From Lachnospiraceae bacterium (GTDB taxonomy: Bacteria; Bacillota; Clostridia; Lachnospirales; Lachnospiraceae): a DNA stretch of 10,185 bases. The notes under the pieces are model-generated. The model was not told where the DNA came from. It worked only from the letters and a program-made list of their open reading frames with translations, and did no database searches. The stretch covers positions 1-10,185 of the forward strand of contig CAAFJI010000196.1 of NCBI GenBank assembly GCA_900763175.1. The letters are read 5' to 3'. The stretch's first letter is position 1; every line of letters starts with the position of its first letter. This document shows, one piece after another, positions 7,841 through 10,185 of this stretch. Position numbers and translations under genes: made by a program.

Positions 7841-10036
7841 ATGGATTATTTATCAATGACTTTTAAGCAGCCGGCCGCCAAGTGGTATGAAGCATTGCCC
7901 CTTGGAAACGGGTCCATGGGGGCAATGTCTTATGGAAGATTTCAGAATGAAAAAATTGAATTAAACCTTGACACCCTCTGGTCTGGAACCGGGAAGCGTA
8001 AAGAAAATCCAAACAGGGAGATTGACTGGGAATTTCTCAGAAATAACATCTTTGATGAAAAATATCAGGAAGCAGAAGATTACTGCCGGAAGAATGTGCT
8101 TGGTGACTGGACAGAAAGTTATCTTCCGGCTGGTAATTTAAAGATTGATGTAAAAGTACCTGTATTGACAGAAGCAGGAAGCTATAAGAGACAGCTTTCT
8201 TTTAAAGAAGCCATAGAAAATGTGGAGCTTTGCCAGGAAGGGAAGAGATATCAAAGGGAATTTTTTGTAAGTATGGCTGAACCTGTTATGGCACTTCATT
8301 ATCATTCCGGCAGGGAATGCAGCCTTGAAATGGCATTGTCTTTGGAAAGTCAGATACACCATCAGACTTATTCGCTTGAAAAAAACGGACTTCTTATGGA
8401 GGGACAGGCTCCTGTTTCTGTAGCTCCTCCTTATTATTCCTGCAAGAATCCGATTGTATATCAAGAAGGACTGGGAATCCGTTTTGCCATCTGTCTGTAT
8501 GTGCAGACGGATGGCAAAACTGTTCAGCAAGAAGACAAGCTGTATATAAAAGATGCCCGGAATGTTTTTGTTTATTTATCTGGACTGACAGACTTTGAAC
8601 AGAAGGATTTTTACATATCCCGCAAAAAACAGATGCTGGAACGTTTGAGATTTTATCAGTATGACAGGGTGAAAATGGCACATCTGAAAGAATATGCAAA
8701 GTACTTTGACCGGGTAAGTTTTACCCTTAACGATACCAAAGAAAATAACTTTGTGTTAAAAATGTTTTACTTTGCCAGATATCTGATGATTTCTTCCTCA
8801 AAACCAGGTTCCCAATGTACAAATCTTCAGGGAATCTGGAACCATTCCATGCGTGCCCCCTGGAGCAGTAATTATACGGTAAATATTAACACGGAAATGA
8901 ATTACTGGATGGCAGAAAAAGGAAATTTGAGTGACTGCCACGAACCTTTGTTCCAGCTCATAGAACGAACAGCAAAAAGAGGGATAACAACAGCAAAAGA
9001 TGTTTATCACTTAAATGGCTGGGTAAGCCACCATAACCTGGATATCTGGGGGCATTCCAGTCCGGTAGGACACTTTGGACAGGATGAAAATCCCTGTACC
9101 TATTCCATGTGGCCTATGAGTTCCGGATGGTTGTGCCGGCATTTATGGGAACATTATTGTTATACTGCTGATGAAACATTTTTAAAAGAAAGGGCATTTC
9201 CTTTAATAAAAGGAGCTGTGGAATTTTATCTTGGCTACCTGGTTCCATACAAAGATTTTCTTGTGACAATTCCTTCCACGTCACCAGAAAATACTTTTGT
9301 AACGCAGGCTCATACCAGCCATAGCCTTACCTTTGCTTCCACCATGGACATAAGTATTTTGAAGGAATTGTTTGAAATCTATCTGAAAGCCTGCAAAATT
9401 CTGAACTGTACAGATCTAACAGTCCAGGTAAAAGCAGCTCTGAAAAAACTTCCGCCCTGGAAAATCGGAAAAGAAGGGCAGCTACAGGAATGGTTTTATG
9501 ATTATCCGGAAACGGATATTCACCACAGACATCTTTCCCATTTATATGGCCTGTACCCTGGAAATCTGATTTCCAGGGAGAATCCAGAACTTCTGGATGC
9601 CTGCCGTGTGGTACTGGAAAGAAGAGGGGATGAAGGAACCGGGTGGTGCATGGCCTGGAAAGCCTGCCTGTGGGCAAAACTTGGTGACGGGAATCATGCA
9701 TTAAAACTTCTAAAAAACCAGCTGCGCTTTACCAGAGAAGAAGAATGTAGTCTGACAGGAGGCGGCATCTATCCCAATATGCTTTGTGCCCATCCACCAT
9801 TTCAAATCGATGGGAATTTTGGATTTGCAGCAGCTGTTCTGGAAATGCTGGTCCAGTATGAAGAAGATAAGATTTTTCTGCTTCCTGCACTGCCGGATGA
9901 GTGGACGGAGGGGGAAATAAGCGGTCTTAAAGCACCTGGAGGGATTACCATTGGTTTTAAATGGAAAAATAAGTGCGTCACAGAAATCTCTTTAGATGAT
10001 AACAACGGCAAGACAATTAAAGGATTTGGTTCGTAA
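7841..10036 (+). CDS. Alpha-L-fucosidase, family GH95, cytoplasmic, C-terminus apparently altered
   Basis: This 731-residue protein is an inverting fucosidase, typically specific for alpha-1,2-fucose (2'-fucosyllactose, H antigens). The N-terminal beta domain begins with the family pattern W-x-EALPLGNGSMGAM and LNLDTLWSG. The (alpha/alpha)6 barrel has NLQGIWN, then N348 and N350 in TVNINTEMNYW (water-activating asparagines in characterised GH95), E483 in PSTSPEN (general acid) and D657 in QIDGNFG (assisting aspartate), all intact. The C-terminal domain has LLPALPDEW. No signal peptide is visible, so it works on imported oligosaccharides alongside GH29. GGAGAGG lies 8 bases before the start, 27 bases after the GH29 stop. 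The last dozen or so residues, after KWKNKCVTEISL, do not look like the family and are encoded by the start of an overlapping abiEii-like frame, so the native end was probably replaced. Activity is likely but not certain. Confidence 0.94.
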   Translation: MDYLSMTFKQPAAKWYEALPLGNGSMGAMSYGRFQNEKIELNLDTLWSGTGKRKENPNREIDWEFLRNNIFDEKYQEAEDYCRKNVLGDWTESYLPAGNLKIDVKVPVLTEAGSYKRQLSFKEAIENVELCQEGKRYQREFFVSMAEPVMALHYHSGRECSLEMALSLESQIHHQTYSLEKNGLLMEGQAPVSVAPPYYSCKNPIVYQEGLGIRFAICLYVQTDGKTVQQEDKLYIKDARNVFVYLSGLTDFEQKDFYISRKKQMLERLRFYQYDRVKMAHLKEYAKYFDRVSFTLNDTKENNFVLKMFYFARYLMISSSKPGSQCTNLQGIWNHSMRAPWSSNYTVNINTEMNYWMAEKGNLSDCHEPLFQLIERTAKRGITTAKDVYHLNGWVSHHNLDIWGHSSPVGHFGQDENPCTYSMWPMSSGWLCRHLWEHYCYTADETFLKERAFPLIKGAVEFYLGYLVPYKDFLVTIPSTSPENTFVTQAHTSHSLTFASTMDISILKELFEIYLKACKILNCTDLTVQVKAALKKLPPWKIGKEGQLQEWFYDYPETDIHHRHLSHLYGLYPGNLISRENPELLDACRVVLERRGDEGTGWCMAWKACLWAKLGDGNHALKLLKNQLRFTREEECSLTGGGIYPNMLCAHPPFQIDGNFGFAAAVLEMLVQYEEDKIFLLPALPDEWTEGEISGLKAPGGITIGFKWKNKCVTEISLDDNNGKTIKGFGS

Positions 10037-10185
10037 TCTGTCAAAGAAAAAATCCGCAGATGCATAGATTTTGATGCGGAATTATATGATGGAACGTTTT
10101 TTAGAACGAATTTCTTTATCAGAGTATAAAAATCAGTTTATATTAAAAGGTGGGATGCTGGTGGCGGCAATGGTCGGTCTGGATG
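9996..10185 (+). pseudogene. AbiEii-like nucleotidyltransferase toxin, N-terminal part, with in-frame amber codon (continues past window)
   Basis: From ATG 9996 the frame reads MITTARQLKDLVRNL..., then KKKSADA, a TAG at 10065-10067 (codon 24), then ILMRNYMMERFLERISLSEY and FILKGGMLVAAMVGLD to the edge. The FILKGG-(M/L)-L-x-A-x-VGLD block is characteristic of AbiEii/AbiGii-type toxins, NTP transferases of type IV toxin-antitoxin systems. The codons on both sides of the TAG are in one frame and both resemble the family N-terminus, so TAG most likely replaces a CAG (Gln). If translated, a product could begin at ATG 10074 or 10086, without a clear ribosome binding site and lacking about 26 residues. 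The predicted start lies within the last 41 bases of GH95, and no AbiEi antitoxin gene precedes it. The catalytic DxD region lies outside the window. It could be a pseudogene, a shortened but functional gene, or a sequencing error at one base. Confidence 0.65.

Noticed and set aside
10065..10067. TAG read as pyrrolysine or another programmed recoding event
   Set aside because: Nothing in the window suggests amber recoding, and the site is not a catalytic position known for it; a nonsense change or sequence error is simpler.
1..10185. CRISPR array, tRNA, rRNA, transposase or other mobile-element gene
   Set aside because: No regularly spaced repeats, tRNA-like cloverleaf, rRNA core sequence or transposase motif was seen; the junction near 9990 has no recognisable IS end or target duplication.

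Overview
The window looks like a polysaccharide-utilisation-style locus for fucosylated glycans from a low-to-mid GC gut Firmicute, most likely a Lachnospiraceae-type Clostridia. The reasons are strong AGGAGG-type ribosome binding sites, a YesMN-like two-component system with an AraC-type regulator, a CUT1 sugar ABC importer without its own ATPase, and cytoplasmic GH29 and GH95 fucosidases. The organism is inferred from gene content and style only; there is no rRNA or marker gene here.

Layout. On the minus strand, reading leftward, a membrane histidine kinase (2767-965) is followed after one base by its response regulator (963 to the left edge, incomplete). A divergent intergenic region of about 300 bp (2768-3073) holds a good promoter for the rightward operon and several repeated and palindromic GGATAAT/TATACAGGA-type motifs that are candidate regulator sites. 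On the plus strand come a sugar-binding protein (3074-4420), a perfect 13-bp stem-loop (4494-4526), two permeases (4608-5489 and 5500-6327), an alpha-L-fucosidase of family GH29 (6374-7813) and an alpha-L-fucosidase of family GH95 (7841-10036).

How the genes fit together. The kinase probably senses an extracellular sugar or glycan, and the regulator probably switches on the divergent operon. The binding protein and two permeases import an oligosaccharide, with energy supplied by an ATPase encoded elsewhere. The two fucosidases have no signal peptide, so they should remove fucose inside the cell: GH95 is the alpha-1,2 type, and GH29 has the sequence style of the alpha-1,3/1,4-specific subfamily. 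Substrates such as fucosylated milk oligosaccharides or mucin/Lewis-type glycans are an inference.

The right end is the most unexpected part. A reading frame opening at 9996, inside the last 41 bases of the GH95 gene, matches the N-terminus of AbiEii-type nucleotidyltransferase toxins (type IV toxin-antitoxin/abortive infection). It carries an in-frame amber codon at 10065-10067 where the family would be expected to have a sense codon, and it runs off the window. No AbiEi antitoxin gene lies upstream, and the final residues of GH95 are an out-of-frame reading of the abiEii start. This suggests a recombination junction at the 3' end of the fucosidase gene.
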